Below, one piece after another: positions 23,901 through 34,790 of a DNA stretch of 64,000 bases (its first letter is position 1; each line of letters starts with the position of its first letter). The notes under the pieces were generated by a model, which saw only the letters and a program-made list of their open reading frames with translations, ran no database searches and had not been told where the DNA came from. Position numbers and translations under genes: made by a program. The stretch is from positions 885,849 to 949,848 of the forward strand of contig MNCI01000808.1 in assembly GCA_015680685.1 (NCBI GenBank), written 5' to 3'. Source of the DNA: Gnetum montanum (Eukaryota > Streptophyta > Gnetopsida > Gnetales > Gnetaceae).

Positions 23901-26623
23901 AGGGCATCTAAGAGATCTTGGCCACCCCCTGGTTTGTTGATGCTTTCCTCCTCTTCTATATGTCCCAGAAGACAAATTTCTTGAGGAGAGGCGACTTTAG
24001 ATCTAGGCTCAGATCCTTGTTGGGAGAGCGATGCAGATAGCATGGTTGTGTTAACCTTTGTCTTTGTCACAAATGTAGGAAGTGAGGACATAGGCTTGGA
24101 AGTGCCTGGGGTGGTACCCCCATTAGACATTTCGCCTGCTAAGTGGACTTCTCGCCTTGCGGGGTGAGAAGGTTGCTCAGCTTTTTCACATGAGACAAGG
24201 GCTGACGAGGACATCGTCCTCCTGATGACGAACAGAGCTAAAGGTGTTATCAGCTGGGACCGGGTGGCCCCACCAACAGGTGGCACAAAAGTGGATGCCT
24301 GTGGTGGGACTTTTAGGATGAAAGGCTAGTGCACATTTTTATTAGTCGCCCGTGGTACTAGTGCACTACGCTGAGGCACACGGATTACGAATGGATGCTA
24401 AGGTGGCCTAGGATCATTGTCGATGCCGATGGAATTGATTACGTAACTGACATTATTAGCATTGAGGGGGTTTGTGTAGACATACGCAGATTTGTTTTTG
24501 GGGAGAAATGGGTTGCTTTCGTCTAGAACCAGCTTCCCTTGGTCGATTAATCTTTGGATGTCGTCCTACAATGCCAAGCAGTAATCCATGTTGTGGCCAC
24601 ACTGTTGGTGGTAGTCACAAAACCTGTCTAGCCTGAAACCCTTAGGAATAGAAGGCTCATTGGGAAGGGCCAAAGAGGGGTTCCTAAGGAGTTTGCAATA
24701 GTGTTGATGTTTCATAGTTTATTCTTTCAACATTTTTTTGTGTTAGATGTATCCCACAAGGTGTTCTTGTAAGTGATGTAGGCTGGGTCTTTGCTTGCCT
24801 CAACCATGTTTTGTATGCTCTTAGTCTGGGCGAAAGCCTGACTAAGAGGACAAGGAGCAAGGTAGTACAATTTGGACTTGATGAACTCATTCACTGCGCC
24901 CTTAAAGACGGCTAGCAGGTGGGCCTCCATGATGGGCTCATGGATCTCGTTAAGGGTTTCACTCCAACACTAGATGAATTTTTGGACTAGCTCTAGGGGA
25001 TCTTACTTCATGCTCATCAGCTAGTTCAACATGGTTTCTATCTTCAAGTTGTACTTGAAGCACATCACTAACTAGGTTAGTAGCTCTTCCAAAGTTGAAA
25101 TGGATGAGCATGGCAATGCATGGTAGCAATCCAATGCTTTCCTGGCTAGGGACATGGAAAATATGCGAATGATAGTGTGTGGCCATTACTGCAATAGTAG
25201 ACACTCAGACCTAAAAGTGACAAGGTGCGCATTGGGATCTCCCTCCCCATCGTATTTTGTAAGATGCAGGAGAGACATCCCTAGGGGTAGTATCAGAGCA
25301 TGGATTGTAGGGCTGATAGGGTCATCCTGGTAGAAGTCCATGACTTGCACCATGTCAGACTTAGTAGCTTTGAGGCATTTTATTTCCTTAGTGAGGGTCT
25401 GGATGAGTTGAAACGCTTGGTCCAGACTATGCGATGTTGTAGACGGTTGGGGTGCTGCGGAGGCCATGCCTGTAGGTGGTATGGCGAGGGTGGCTATGTG
25501 ACCCATCAATGGTGCCGTTGGGACAACCCCTATGAGTGGTGCTACTTGTGTTGTCCACCACTTGGTAGGTGGTGTTGTGCACCACTCGGCAAGTGGTGTT
25601 GTTAATGCGACGATTACGGGTTGGGCTACTGGATAGACTACTTGTGTCACTAGCAGCGTGGACCATAGCCCCATGTTTGACTATGCCGATTACGAGGCTT
25701 GGTGTATTTGAGAGCGCACATAGTAAGACATTTGCGATGGTTGCAGAGTAGGTAAAGAAGCAAATGGGTCCCACCATGTGGACGGGTCGGGGCCCACCAC
25801 AATGGGTGGAATAGACATGAATGTAGGAATAGAGACAGAAGTCATGCATGTTTGTGAAGTTGATACGGTATGCATATGTGGTAGGTTAGCCNGCGCATGT
25901 TTGTGAAGTTGATACGGTATGCATATGTGGTAGGTTAGCCATGGTTGACGTGTTATGTGCTACAGTAATAGACTGCTGAACAGCCTACAAAGGGATAGTA
26001 GTTGCAAATGGAACAGGAAAAATAGGCAAGAGCAAGCATTGAAACGCCGCAAGATTGGCATGGTTACCCATAGCAGCTGTAGTTGTAGCTTGCAGAAGCA
26101 TAGGCATAATTACAAAGGGAGTAGTAATAGATGACAGCTTGGCCTAGAAGGATTTGGTAGGAAGGATAGGATCAGGGTCGATTGGACCTCCCTCATCCGA
26201 TTAGGAATCAAGTTTCTCCTGTCCATCTTGGAAGGCATCATCTTGGTTGGATGTTATGTTCTATTGCTCCCCAAGCCTATCCAACTGTATTAATTGGTCC
26301 AAAAGCCTTTGGTATTCTTATGTTAAAGGTAAAGAAAGGCTAGGAGTAGGTACAAATGCCTTCCCGTTGCAATAAGTGAACTCGAAGCTACGTTTGTCCT
26401 CGAGTTCATGTATGTTAAAGGGTAGATTGGCCTGCACCTTCGCATAGAGGAAATTGTAATGCTCATGTTGTTGGGCCAATCCCTTAGGTCCTCAATTTTG
26501 GATTCTAAGAGATTGACACATTTCCGGCATTGGGTTCAGCAGTTTTTCGGCACCAGTAGTGCCTTGAACTGTGATGGGAACTTCAACGTTTTAGGTATGG
26601 GTAGTAGTAGTTGAAAAAGTCAT
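23901..26623 (-). pseudogene. E2 gag, unit A, with the true gag start
   Basis: Gag starting at ATG 26623-26621 (MTFSTTTHT), aligned with E8 (49085) and E5 (37707). The N-terminal part (SLRIQN, HEHYNFLYAKVQANLPFN) is shared with E5. Capsid core: QVMDFYQDDPISPTIHALIL, TKYDGEGDPNAHLVTFRSEC, and KDPAYITYK before the basic linker. About 290 bp of that linker, present in unit B (21370-21660), is missing near 24755. The knuckle region and the Pro-rich linker to protease are present. A single N with a flanking duplicated segment lies at 25892. Several stops make it non-coding. Confidence 0.83.
25853..25940. other. Single N flanked by a 40-bp direct duplication (probable assembly join)
   Basis: About 40 bp (TTTGTGAAGTTGATACGGTA and on to GTAGGTTAGCC) occur twice, exactly, on the two sides of the only N in the window (25892). 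Identical flanks around an N are typical of an unmerged contig join. The duplication interrupts gag unit A. Confidence 0.8.
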
Positions 26624-26699
26624 TGCAAGCTGAGTAGTTTTACAAAAGGGCACAAAAAAATGCAAAAAGAACAAAAATACTAAAAAGCAACAAAAAATA

Positions 26700-27281
26700 A
26701 AAGAAAAGGTTTTACGTCTTGCTGGATTCTCAAGGAACCGTCGAAGCGACCGATTTTTACCACACAAAGCGTAAATAACTGCAAAAGGGTGTCATATTTA
26801 CGCTAATGCGCGATGAGGTATAGAGCGCATGCAAGACTACCGTAAGATAAGCTTAAATAACTAGCAAAGGTTTTGGATCTCACAGGGTCCCCAAGGGATC
26901 ATTGAAGTGACTGATTTGTACCATGCATGATGGGGCACAGAACGCATGCAAGATCGTGAGGCAAGCAAGTTAACTAGCGAAAAAAAAGGCTTTATGTTTC
27001 GCAGGGCTCCAGGGGAACCGTCGAAGCAACCGACCTATACCACATGATACACTAATGCGTAATGAGGTATAGAGTGCATGCAATACTATCGTCAAATAGG
27101 CTAGTAAACTGGCAATTGGAGGCCTTGTTTTCTATAGGGCTCCCGAGGAACTATCGAAGAGACCAATCTACACCGCACAAAGTGGAAACAACCGTGAAAG
27201 GGTGTCACGTTTACGCTTATGTGAATCAAGGTGTAGAAGGCTCACAGAAATACCGTGACACATGGAAAAGGCACCAAAAGT
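26700..27281. repeat. E2 leader tandem repeat (about 120-160 bp unit, 4 copies)
   Basis: Between the primer-binding site and gag, a module with GAGGAACCGTCGAAGCGACCG followed by TGTACCACAC and GCGCATGCAAGACTACCGTA recurs at about 26727, 26888, 27008 and 27145. E8 has three copies and E5 one. No reading frame is conserved. Confidence 0.8.
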
Positions 27282-27298
27282 CCCTCCTTCTAGTTCCA
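27282..27298 (-). promoter_or_regulatory. Primer-binding site of E2
   Basis: Minus strand TGGAACTAGAAGGAGGG, matching TGGCGCTAGAACGAGGG in E5, TGGCACTAGAAGGAGGG in E8 and TGGCGCTAGAAGGAGGG in E10. It lies about 7 bases inside the LTR end (TACA). The primer tRNA was not identified. Confidence 0.75.
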
Positions 27299-27305
27299 AA
27301 AAACT

Positions 27306-28980
27306 GTAGTGACCAAAAACATCAGCAGCTAGAAAATGCCGAGGGGTCAGCGGGCATGACAGTCTTGACCCCCTATCGGCGGAAGGGCCATGCTAGGTGT
27401 GTGTGCAGATATGGGGCATCCTAAATAGTCTTGTCGATCAGACAAGGACTTAATCGGTATCTCTATAGCCTTTTGCAACATATAATTTGAAAATGAGGAT
27501 AAAATGCGAAATAATTCTTGAAAGTAAATAAAATAGGAAATAATGAAACACGTAATAGTAAGCAGGAAAGAAAGTAAAATACAGTAGAAAAATACACCGC
27601 TCCAAAGCTACAAGTTTGCTCTATCAGGGTGGATATAGTTGGTTGCATAGTGTGACGAAGTGTAAAGATCTCGAGAGTAACTAGGGCGCACAGAGCAAGA
27701 AGGTTGTGCACTTGGGTGCAAACTTAGGCGCTGACAATGTGGGGTTTCTACCAAGGTGGTAGAAGGGGGGCAGAACAAAAGGTGAGCTGGAATGCTAATT
27801 GTTTGCATTGTCAAACAGAAAGCTTACAAAGATTGATGCTGCAATGCACCAGTAGGAGAAATTGAGTGCCAGGGAGGGGAAAAGTTGGCTACTTTTCAGA
27901 GAATTCGAAACCTGAGCCGGACCAGAAGCCGAGGAAGAAGTAGAAGAGAAAGCAAAGAGAGAGGGCCAAAGAGCTAGAAGCTAGAGTAATCGGAGAGGAT
28001 CCTTGAATGTTGGTCATTGGTGTATTTATACGACTAAGGGCATGCAAAGGGGACGGTTCAAATGCCACATGCCCTAGGACTTCGTTGACTTCCTGGTGTC
28101 ACACGTGCTAGTATGACCATTGGACATGCATGACCATTTTGACTGTGAGTCTGCAATGCTGCAACTATGAGCCTACCACGCCGTAATTACACTGTCAACA
28201 TCTGGAGACATGTGCCAATGGTCAAATTAGGTAAAGTGCATTGATGTCGCAAAACCACCCACATACTTTGCTATGTGTCATAGCATAGCACATTGTCCTG
28301 CGTTTCACCACACATATGCTACATGCTTGCTACACTATGCTACGCTATGTAGCGTAGCGTCTAGCCTTAGTCGTGAAAACTTGGCCAATCTACAAACCTT
28401 GCTTTCTACATTGGGGAACTTACAACCTTGTCGATTTTTCCCTTTGAGCTACCTTCTATCTCTTCTACAGGATTGCTACGTGTTTCTATGCCATGTAGCT
28501 CAGCATAGAGTAGCAGCAGACATGGTCCGCCGCTTTCTAACAGAAAGGGACATTTGAAGGACTTGATGTTGCGTCGTGAAACTGGCTGTACGGTTGTTGC
28601 TACGCTACACTATGCTATGTAGCGTAGCGTAGCATGGCACTCTACTTTGCAATTTTTTTCTAAAGCTTGCTACGCTACATAGCGGGGAATAGGGTAGTGT
28701 AGTAGATTTCGTGACTTAGAAAATTTTCCAAACTATTTTGTGTATCCATAATGCTACTACCAACTCTGTGCATCATTTCTGACTAGGTTGTCAATGGGGC
28801 AGACTACTTGGGTGGATAGGCAGGGTGACCTGTAGAGCTTGTTCATGCCCAAAGTAGAAAATTTGCCAAACTGGCCAACCTGAACTTAGAGCGTTCTCCT
28901 ACTAATGAACTTCCATAACGGTGCACGAATTGCGATGCCTGGTGAAGCAAGAATGACCTTACAATTTTTGGGATGTTTCA
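27306..28980 (-). mobile_element. 5' LTR of E2, complete
   Basis: On the minus strand the LTR runs TGAAACATCCCAAAAATTGT ... CACTACA, so both TG and CA termini are intact (1675 bp). The start equals that of the E1 LTR and the end abuts the primer-binding site. Hairpin motifs GCTACGCTATGTAGCGTAGC lie at 28320-28360 and 28590-28700, and a TATA box at 28023-28030. Beyond 28980 the sequence switches to an RT fragment of E3, so E2 was inserted into an older element. Confidence 0.88.
28023..28030 (-). promoter_or_regulatory. TATA box in E2 LTR
   Basis: TATAAATA on the minus strand, downstream of the hairpin motif cluster, matching 13626-13633 in the E1 LTR. Confidence 0.65.
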
Positions 28981-29725
28981 CCAAATATGCATTTTTTTGG
29001 GTTTAGTCATAGGTTTTGCCTTAGACATTGTTTGAGGATCAACTCTAGGTCCTCTGGGTGATTCTCTGACTTCTTAGATTTAACAGCTATGTCATCTACG
29101 TAGTCGTTCAATCTCTCTAAGAGGTAATCACTAAAGATATACGTCATGGCACATTAATAAGTTGCTCTAGTCTTTTTTTAGCCTGAAGGGCATCATGGTA
29201 TAATAGAAAGTTCCCTAGGGGGTCATGAAAGTTGTAGTCAGTTGATGTTTTAGGTTAATATGAATTTTATTATACCCCAAAAACCCATCCATGAAGGATA
29301 GTAATGCATGGCCAGTTGTTGTATCGATAAGTTGGTTAATACCTGGCAATGGAAAATTATCTTTAATCATTGCCTTGTTCAGATTGCGAAAGTTTATACA
29401 AATGTGTATTCCTCCCGTTTTCTTAGAGACAATAATAATGTTTGATACCCAATCCGAATAATTAACCGTATGGATGGAACTAGCTTGATATAGCTTAGTG
29501 ATTTCATCATGCACTGCCAACGCAATTTCAGGCTTGATCTTCCATGCTTTCTGTCTAACTGCTTTGATATTCAGGTCTAACATGATGTTGTGCTGTATTA
29601 GTTATGGTTCTAAACTTGGCATGTCTTCGTACGACCATGTGAACACCGTAATGTTATTTTGGAGCACTCGGGATATGCTGCATTGTGTTTGTTGGTCAAG
29701 GAGAGAACTAACACTTTGTCTACAC
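28981..29725 (-). pseudogene. E3 reverse transcriptase, 5' fragment
   Basis: N-terminal part of a Ty3/Gypsy RT on the minus strand, homologous to 8070-8750 of E1. It reads VSSLLDQQTQCSI, NITVFTWSYEDMPSLEP, QKAWKIKPEIALAVHDEITK, SNIIIVSKKTGGIHICINFR, LNKAMIKDNFPLPGINQLID, HALLSFMDGF. The longest open part is 29583-29215; later parts are shifted. It breaks off before completing the domain because the E2 LTR starts at 28980. Its missing 3' part is not found elsewhere in the window. Confidence 0.85.
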
Positions 29726-30060
29726 ACTGCCATCAATCTGCATGCTGTAGACTTTGTCTACACGCTACCACCAATCTCCAAGCTATAGACTTTGTCTGCA
29801 CGCTGTAGGCCCTGTCTACATGCTGCCACACTAATTTGCACACTATAGACTTGGTCTGCACACTGCCATACTAAGTTGCATGCTATAGAATTGGTCTGCA
29901 CACTACCACCCTAAGTTACACGCTGTAGACTTTGTCTGCACGCTGCCACCTCAGCTTACACGCCGTGAGTAGTTTCTGTACGTTGGTCGTGGAAGCGTGT
30001 ACGTTGGGATCTAGTCTGCATGCTGTGTAAACAAGTTGCATGTTGCAAACTTAGGTGTAC
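29726..30060. repeat. 40-bp tandem repeat upstream of E3 RT
   Basis: About seven units of 40 bp with the form CTGCACACTGCCATACTAAG plus TTGCATGCTATAGAATTGGT. It occupies the R2 position (just before RT) but the unit differs from R2 in the other elements. It abuts the oppositely oriented E4 gag at 30060-30120. Confidence 0.8.
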
Positions 30061-30120
30061 GTTGATAAGTATACCTATTTTACATCCCTTCCACCATGTT
30101 ATATTCAGAACCGTTTCATC

Positions 30121-32200
30121 ATGAACACTGCGAATCCCAACGCTTCAACCAAGCCCATCACAGATATCGTAGGCCCCATGGCCATTCAAAAACCTATAGT
30201 ACAACCCATGGTAGGACCTCACCAGTCTCTCAGACTGCAAGGGAGGAACTCATCATTTAAAATTATAACACATGAGAAATATAATTTCATATGCGTAAAA
30301 ATACAAGCCGGCTTAGCTGTGGACCAAACCGAAATGGATGCTAAGAGACAATATGAACTATTTCATAGCGGAGGACATGAGTTCATCCCTTCCCCACATG
30401 AAATCATCCCTCTCCCCGATTACTACTCTGAGCTCATCTCACAGCTCCTCCTAGCAAGGAATCAGCATCTAGACCAGCCCATGTAAAACCCCCAAATAGA
30501 GGAAGAAGACGATTTCGCAGCTCAGCCCGAACATGAGGATTCATATCATACCGTCAGCCCACAAACTTACGTAAACCCATTATTTCATCCATTCATGGGG
30601 GAGACAATGTCCCTCTAGCCATTTATAATCACTCAAGCACATATGCCTCAACAAGAGGCATCCACTCTCATCCCCACTCCTCCTGTGACCGATGCATAAT
30701 TCAATACGCTTCCCCTTGATATTCCTCCCACTACCACAGTATCCCCATTCTTACAAGTACAACCTCCTCAAAATAATGTAGGAGTATCCTTCCCACCCCG
30801 AGTGATTGGGATGCTACATCTAATACCAGCTTCTACATCGACTCACTATATACCGTGGCTCCAAACCCAACGAGCACCCTTCACCACTTCAACTCAACAA
30901 GTTCAGGGTGTTCTTGCACAAAACGTGATCGGGTAGTGGGCTGCGACTGGTGTTCAACTGCATCAACCCCCTCACTACAATGTACCACCTCATACAATTC
31001 CACCCCTGAACGTCCCTCAAGTGCAATAGCAACAACAACCCTAGCAAACCTTTCCCTACAATGCACCACCCTTAGTACCACCTGCTATGAATATTCCACA
31101 AGCACAACCTCCAACTACACAACTCTCCTCCTTCCAGCCCACCGTATAACAATCTAGTTTGTATACTACACAAAATCATCAACCTACTATCTCACCTAGT
31201 GCCCAAGACTGGACTAATGCCAAAAAGCTAATGCAAGAGCTAACGGATGAGGTCAAGCGCCTCAAAACAGCTGCCAACGGAGAGCTTAAGGTAGTGGATT
31301 TCTATCAAGATGACCCTATCAACTTTTCGGTTCCACCTCTAACGTTACCTAAAGGTGTTTCCTTACCCATGTTAACTAAGTACAATGGGGAGATAGACCC
31401 CAACACCCATCTTATAAATTTTAAATTAGAATGTGTGTTACTTTAGGTGTGGCCACATGCCATTCTGCAAATGTTCCCCATGTCCCTCATAGGGAGAGCA
31501 CTTGATTAGTATCGGGCTTTGCCCCGAAACTCAATATCTTCTCTAGAAGATTTATTAAACCAATTCGTTACCAGGTTCAAGTATAACTTGAAGCCTAAAG
31601 AAACACTTGACAGTCTCATATAGGTCAAGCAAGCACCGCTTAAGCCTGTTCAAAAATTTATTCAGTAGTGGAGTGCTGCCCTCAATGAGCTCCACGAGCC
31701 AATCCTAGAGACGTATCTTCTCACCATCCTAAAAGGGGCCGTCAATGATTTTGTCAAGTCCAAATTATATTATCTCAATGCATGCACTCTTAGTCAAGCA
31801 TTTGTACATATCAAGAACATAGAGGAGGCAACCCAAAATAGCCACAACCCTGCCTATTCAGCCTTTAAAAACCAACATAATAAGAAAGATAGAGAAAATG
31901 CTAAAAAAACTATAGCAGCAGTAGCGGAAACACAATAAGCGAATGCGGGACAACAAGGAAAACCGCCTACTACCCCTACTAATTACGCTAGACCTGCACC
32001 TGCAACTGCACCCGAATCGTCCACATCACAAAATCCTACACCGGGTTGTGCGAGAAACTTCAAGAAAAGGGACCCCTCTCAATACACATCGTTGCCCATG
32101 AAACCCTCATAATTATTTGACAAACTCTTGAAGGCTGGACTAATGAAACATAAAAAATTTTCCCCCGCAGTAATCCAAAGACATGATTAGTTCTATCAAT
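30121..32200 (+). pseudogene. E4 gag, full N-terminus to basic linker
   Basis: Gag of a distinct subfamily. ATG 30121 (MNTANPNASTKP); the frame may extend to 30055. A single frame runs to about 32200, broken only by stops. Order: N-terminal helix region (EKYNFICVKIQAGL), a Pro/Gln-rich stretch of about 200 codons, then the capsid core (VVDFYQDDPINFSVPPLTLP, LTKYNGEIDPNTHLINFKLE, RALPRNSISSLEDLLNQFVT, RFKYNLKPKETLDSL, LLTILKGAVNDFVKSKLYYL). A Lys/Ala-rich linker comes last. It breaks off in PSQYTSLPMKPS...LFDKLLKAGLM before the zinc knuckle. It is followed by an antisense-type gene fragment in the same orientation, so the junction is a rearrangement. Confidence 0.87.
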
Positions 32201-32214
32201 TGGTTTAGAACCCA

Positions 32215-32666
32215 AGCCTGGAAACTCCAGATGAGCCCTCAGTTCCGATGGCGTTTGGGCTGAGCTCATGGAGGATGAGATCATGCAACGCCTGTTAATC
32301 AGCCTAGAACAAATTGCTTTTGCGGTAAAAGCAGGACCTGCGTAGGTAAGCCATGTTATAGTTGTATTATTCTTATGTGTAATTTCGGTGGCAATGCTAA
32401 CAAATCGTAGGATCGACATGAAGAAGGTCCTCATGAAGAGGAGCATGTTGGAGATGATGGCCCTCACGAAGAGGATCCTCATGAGAAGGAGTCCTGCGGA
32501 GAGGATCATCATTACAAAGAGGATGTGTGTGAGGAGGATCCTCATAGAGAGGATCACCCCCACAAAGAGACACCATGTGAAGAAGGTCTTTATGAGGATG
32601 ATCCTCATTGGGTAGAAGTGGAGATAAATGATGCAAATGAAAGTTGTAACAAAGGGGATGTGTAGT
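32215..32666 (+). pseudogene. Antisense-type gene, 3' fragment with acidic His-rich last exon
   Basis: Fifth trace of the antisense gene. The end of exon 7 (about 32245-32343) reads ELMEDEIMQRLLISLEQIAF, matching DILMEEIGRRLSLGLDQIPL of copy A. It ends at a donor GTAAGCC (32344) as in the other copies. An intron with a GCTAAC branch-like site and CGTAG acceptor follows. The last exon, 32411-32666, is an uninterrupted 84-codon frame of acidic, His-rich repeats (EEDPHE, EDHHYKED, EEDPHRED) ending in TAG. Other copies have a shorter Gly/Asn-rich end (EGAVPIQGGNEES). The fragment lies in the same direction as the gag before it, unlike the other copies. Confidence 0.6.
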
Positions 32667-32813
32667 GTGGCTATATTAACCAACATTTTGCTATAATGAA
32701 ATGGAGTAAAGGATAATGTTCTCTGATTGATGTGATAAAAATTTTAGTTTTTGATTTTATGAAGGAAAACGTATTGTTAGAGGGGTTACATGTTTTAGGC
32801 CACTAAAACACTA

Positions 32814-33960
32814 TGAAAATTTTGAGGCCTCAATGGTTTAGAAAAATCGTGTGACTTAGGAAAAGATTTACGACAAGACATAGCTTGACAAGTTCTCTTT
32901 TCAGCTAAAGGTCTATTCCTCCATGCTACACAGCGCAACGCAATAAACTCCAGAGGACAGATAAAGACTAGGGATGCACAATGACAAGCTTTCAACTTTG
33001 CAAGCTTTCTATATTATGAAAATATTTGCATTAGTCCAGCCTTCAAGACTAGGCATATTACGCTGCATTATGCAACATAGCGTAACATTACATAACACAA
33101 CGTAATGCCAGAAGGTGGTCCATTGCAACAATAGAGATGAAAAAAATTCAGGACCTTGACAACCCAGCAAAATCTCAAGGCTTAAGCAATAATCTGCAGC
33201 ATGCCGCACATTTCAAGTTTTCTTTTTCGGGTAAGGGGCCTATTACACTGCATTACGCAGTGTAGCATAATGAATCCCAGAAGAACTGAACAGATACAAA
33301 GGAAGCACGGCGACAACACTTCAATTTTTGCAGATTCACTATTTTACGCTAAATTACGCTATGCAGCGTAATCTAGCACGATGCAGCATAATCAAAGAAC
33401 ATTTTGTCACCGAAGTTCCAATAAGAGTGGTTTACGACACATTACGCCGCAGAGCGTAATACAACGTGGCGTCGCAAGCTTCAAACACAAATGCATCAAG
33501 TTAACGACATATTATAGGTTCAGGACACACATCATCTAAACCGCATTTTTCTCCTGACCCTCACCTTATAAATATTCCAGTTGACAAAGATCAAAGGGAT
33601 TGGCAAAAATTTTCCTAAGATTAACAAATTTTCTCTGTGAGTGATTTTCTTCCATTGGTAATCATTGACGACTTTTGGCAAAGATTGACAAGGGAGCAAA
33701 AGAGCATCAGTGATCGTAAGAATATCGAAGGTGATTGGCAAGAACCTTTGATCAGAAACAGCCGGTTGATGGACATTTTGCTTCGAGTCTAACCTCCTTG
33801 TACCCATATTCGCTAGAACAAGGTAGATCGACCTTTTCTTGCTTTATCTTTAAATAGCTTTCTTGTTGTTGGCACATGCTTTGCCTAAACCGAAGTCTGC
33901 CTATAATCATTGTATCCAATATATTTTTTTCATGAGTTAAATCCCAGATCTTGGGATTGC
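32814..33960 (+). mobile_element. LTR of the E5 subfamily, right end missing
   Basis: Starts TGAAAATTTTGAGGCCTCAATGG and is homologous throughout to the E5 LTR in reverse (CTTCGAG, CTAGAACAAGGTAGATYG, AACTGAAGTCT). TATA box TATAAATA is at 33567-33574. U3 carries TTACGCTGCGTAA-like motifs (33055-33460). It stops about 310 bp short of the E5 LTR end, where the oppositely oriented E5 protease tail begins. No polypurine tract precedes it. Confidence 0.8.
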
Positions 33961-33984
33961 CTGCTTTTAGTTTTGGCGACACGT

Positions 33985-34790
33985 ATGGATGAGGAGGCTT
34001 ATTACAACATTCCTCTATGCTACCATCTTTTCCCTAAAAGGGTAGTTCAACCTAAGCTAAGGTTTCATTGGCCACTATTTCAGCCCATTTAACTGTTGGG
34101 GTAGGGATTTGATCTTCAGGGATCTCAATCTCTAAACCCTATTCCATTTCCACATTGTTAACCGCTTGAAGAGTCATCTTATCAGCATGGATGATCACTT
34201 CCCCTCCTACATAGGGAAAGTGAATCTCTTGATGAATGGGTGATGAGACTACCCTTAATTGAGCCAACCAAGACCTCCCTAAGATTAAGTTGAAACAAGG
34301 CATCTCCTCGACGATGATAAACACTACATCTGTGGGGAATTGATCCCCTACTAAGAAGTTGATTTGCACTATTCCTTTGACTTGCACTCATGCCCTGTTA
34401 AATGACTTCAAACATGACGTTGTCGTGGGATTTATCTGGTCGAGAAAACCTAACTTGTATGTGGAAGAGGATAACATTGATAGCAGCCCCATCATCTACG
34501 TGTACTCTCCGGATTCTATACTGGTCAACCTGGATAGTGATGAACATAGATGCTGTTGTTACCTGACCATTTTCTAGATCATCCTTAATGGACTCATCAT
34601 GGAATGTCAATTGGAAAGTCCATGGTTGTTCAGTGGTGGGGGGAAGCACGATCAAATGGATTGCTTCTTCATCCACTGCTAAGCTCTCGCCCACAAGTAT
34701 GGATGCTAACATGCAAACCATGGCTTCACGATGTTTTCGTGATGTCATCAGCAATTCATAGAGGCTCAGCATTGTATTTTTCTATGTAAG
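33985..34790 (-). pseudogene. E5 protease
   Basis: Protease on the minus strand. Motifs: SLYELLMTSRKHREAMVCML lead segment, RRVHVDDGAAINVI (catalytic Asp), FNLILGRSWLAQLRVVSSPI, HFPYVGGEVIIHADKM. A 1-bp shift near 34395 separates the two open parts (34772-34398 and 34387-34139). It ends at the breakpoint with the preceding LTR, so R1 and everything downstream of protease are lost. Confidence 0.87.

Noticed and set aside
25300-25605. Open frame of 101 codons on the plus strand
   Set aside because: Lies opposite E2 gag unit A; its His/Trp/Cys-rich product is a shadow of the Pro/Thr-rich gag linker.
30855-31157. Ser/Thr-rich frame of 100 codons
   Set aside because: Overlaps the in-register E4 gag frame; it is an alternative reading of the Pro/Gln-rich gag stretch.
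32388-32615. Met/Arg/Lys-rich 75-codon frame
   Set aside because: Shifted reading of the acidic His-rich last exon; the acidic frame has the splice acceptor and matches the exon order of the other copies.
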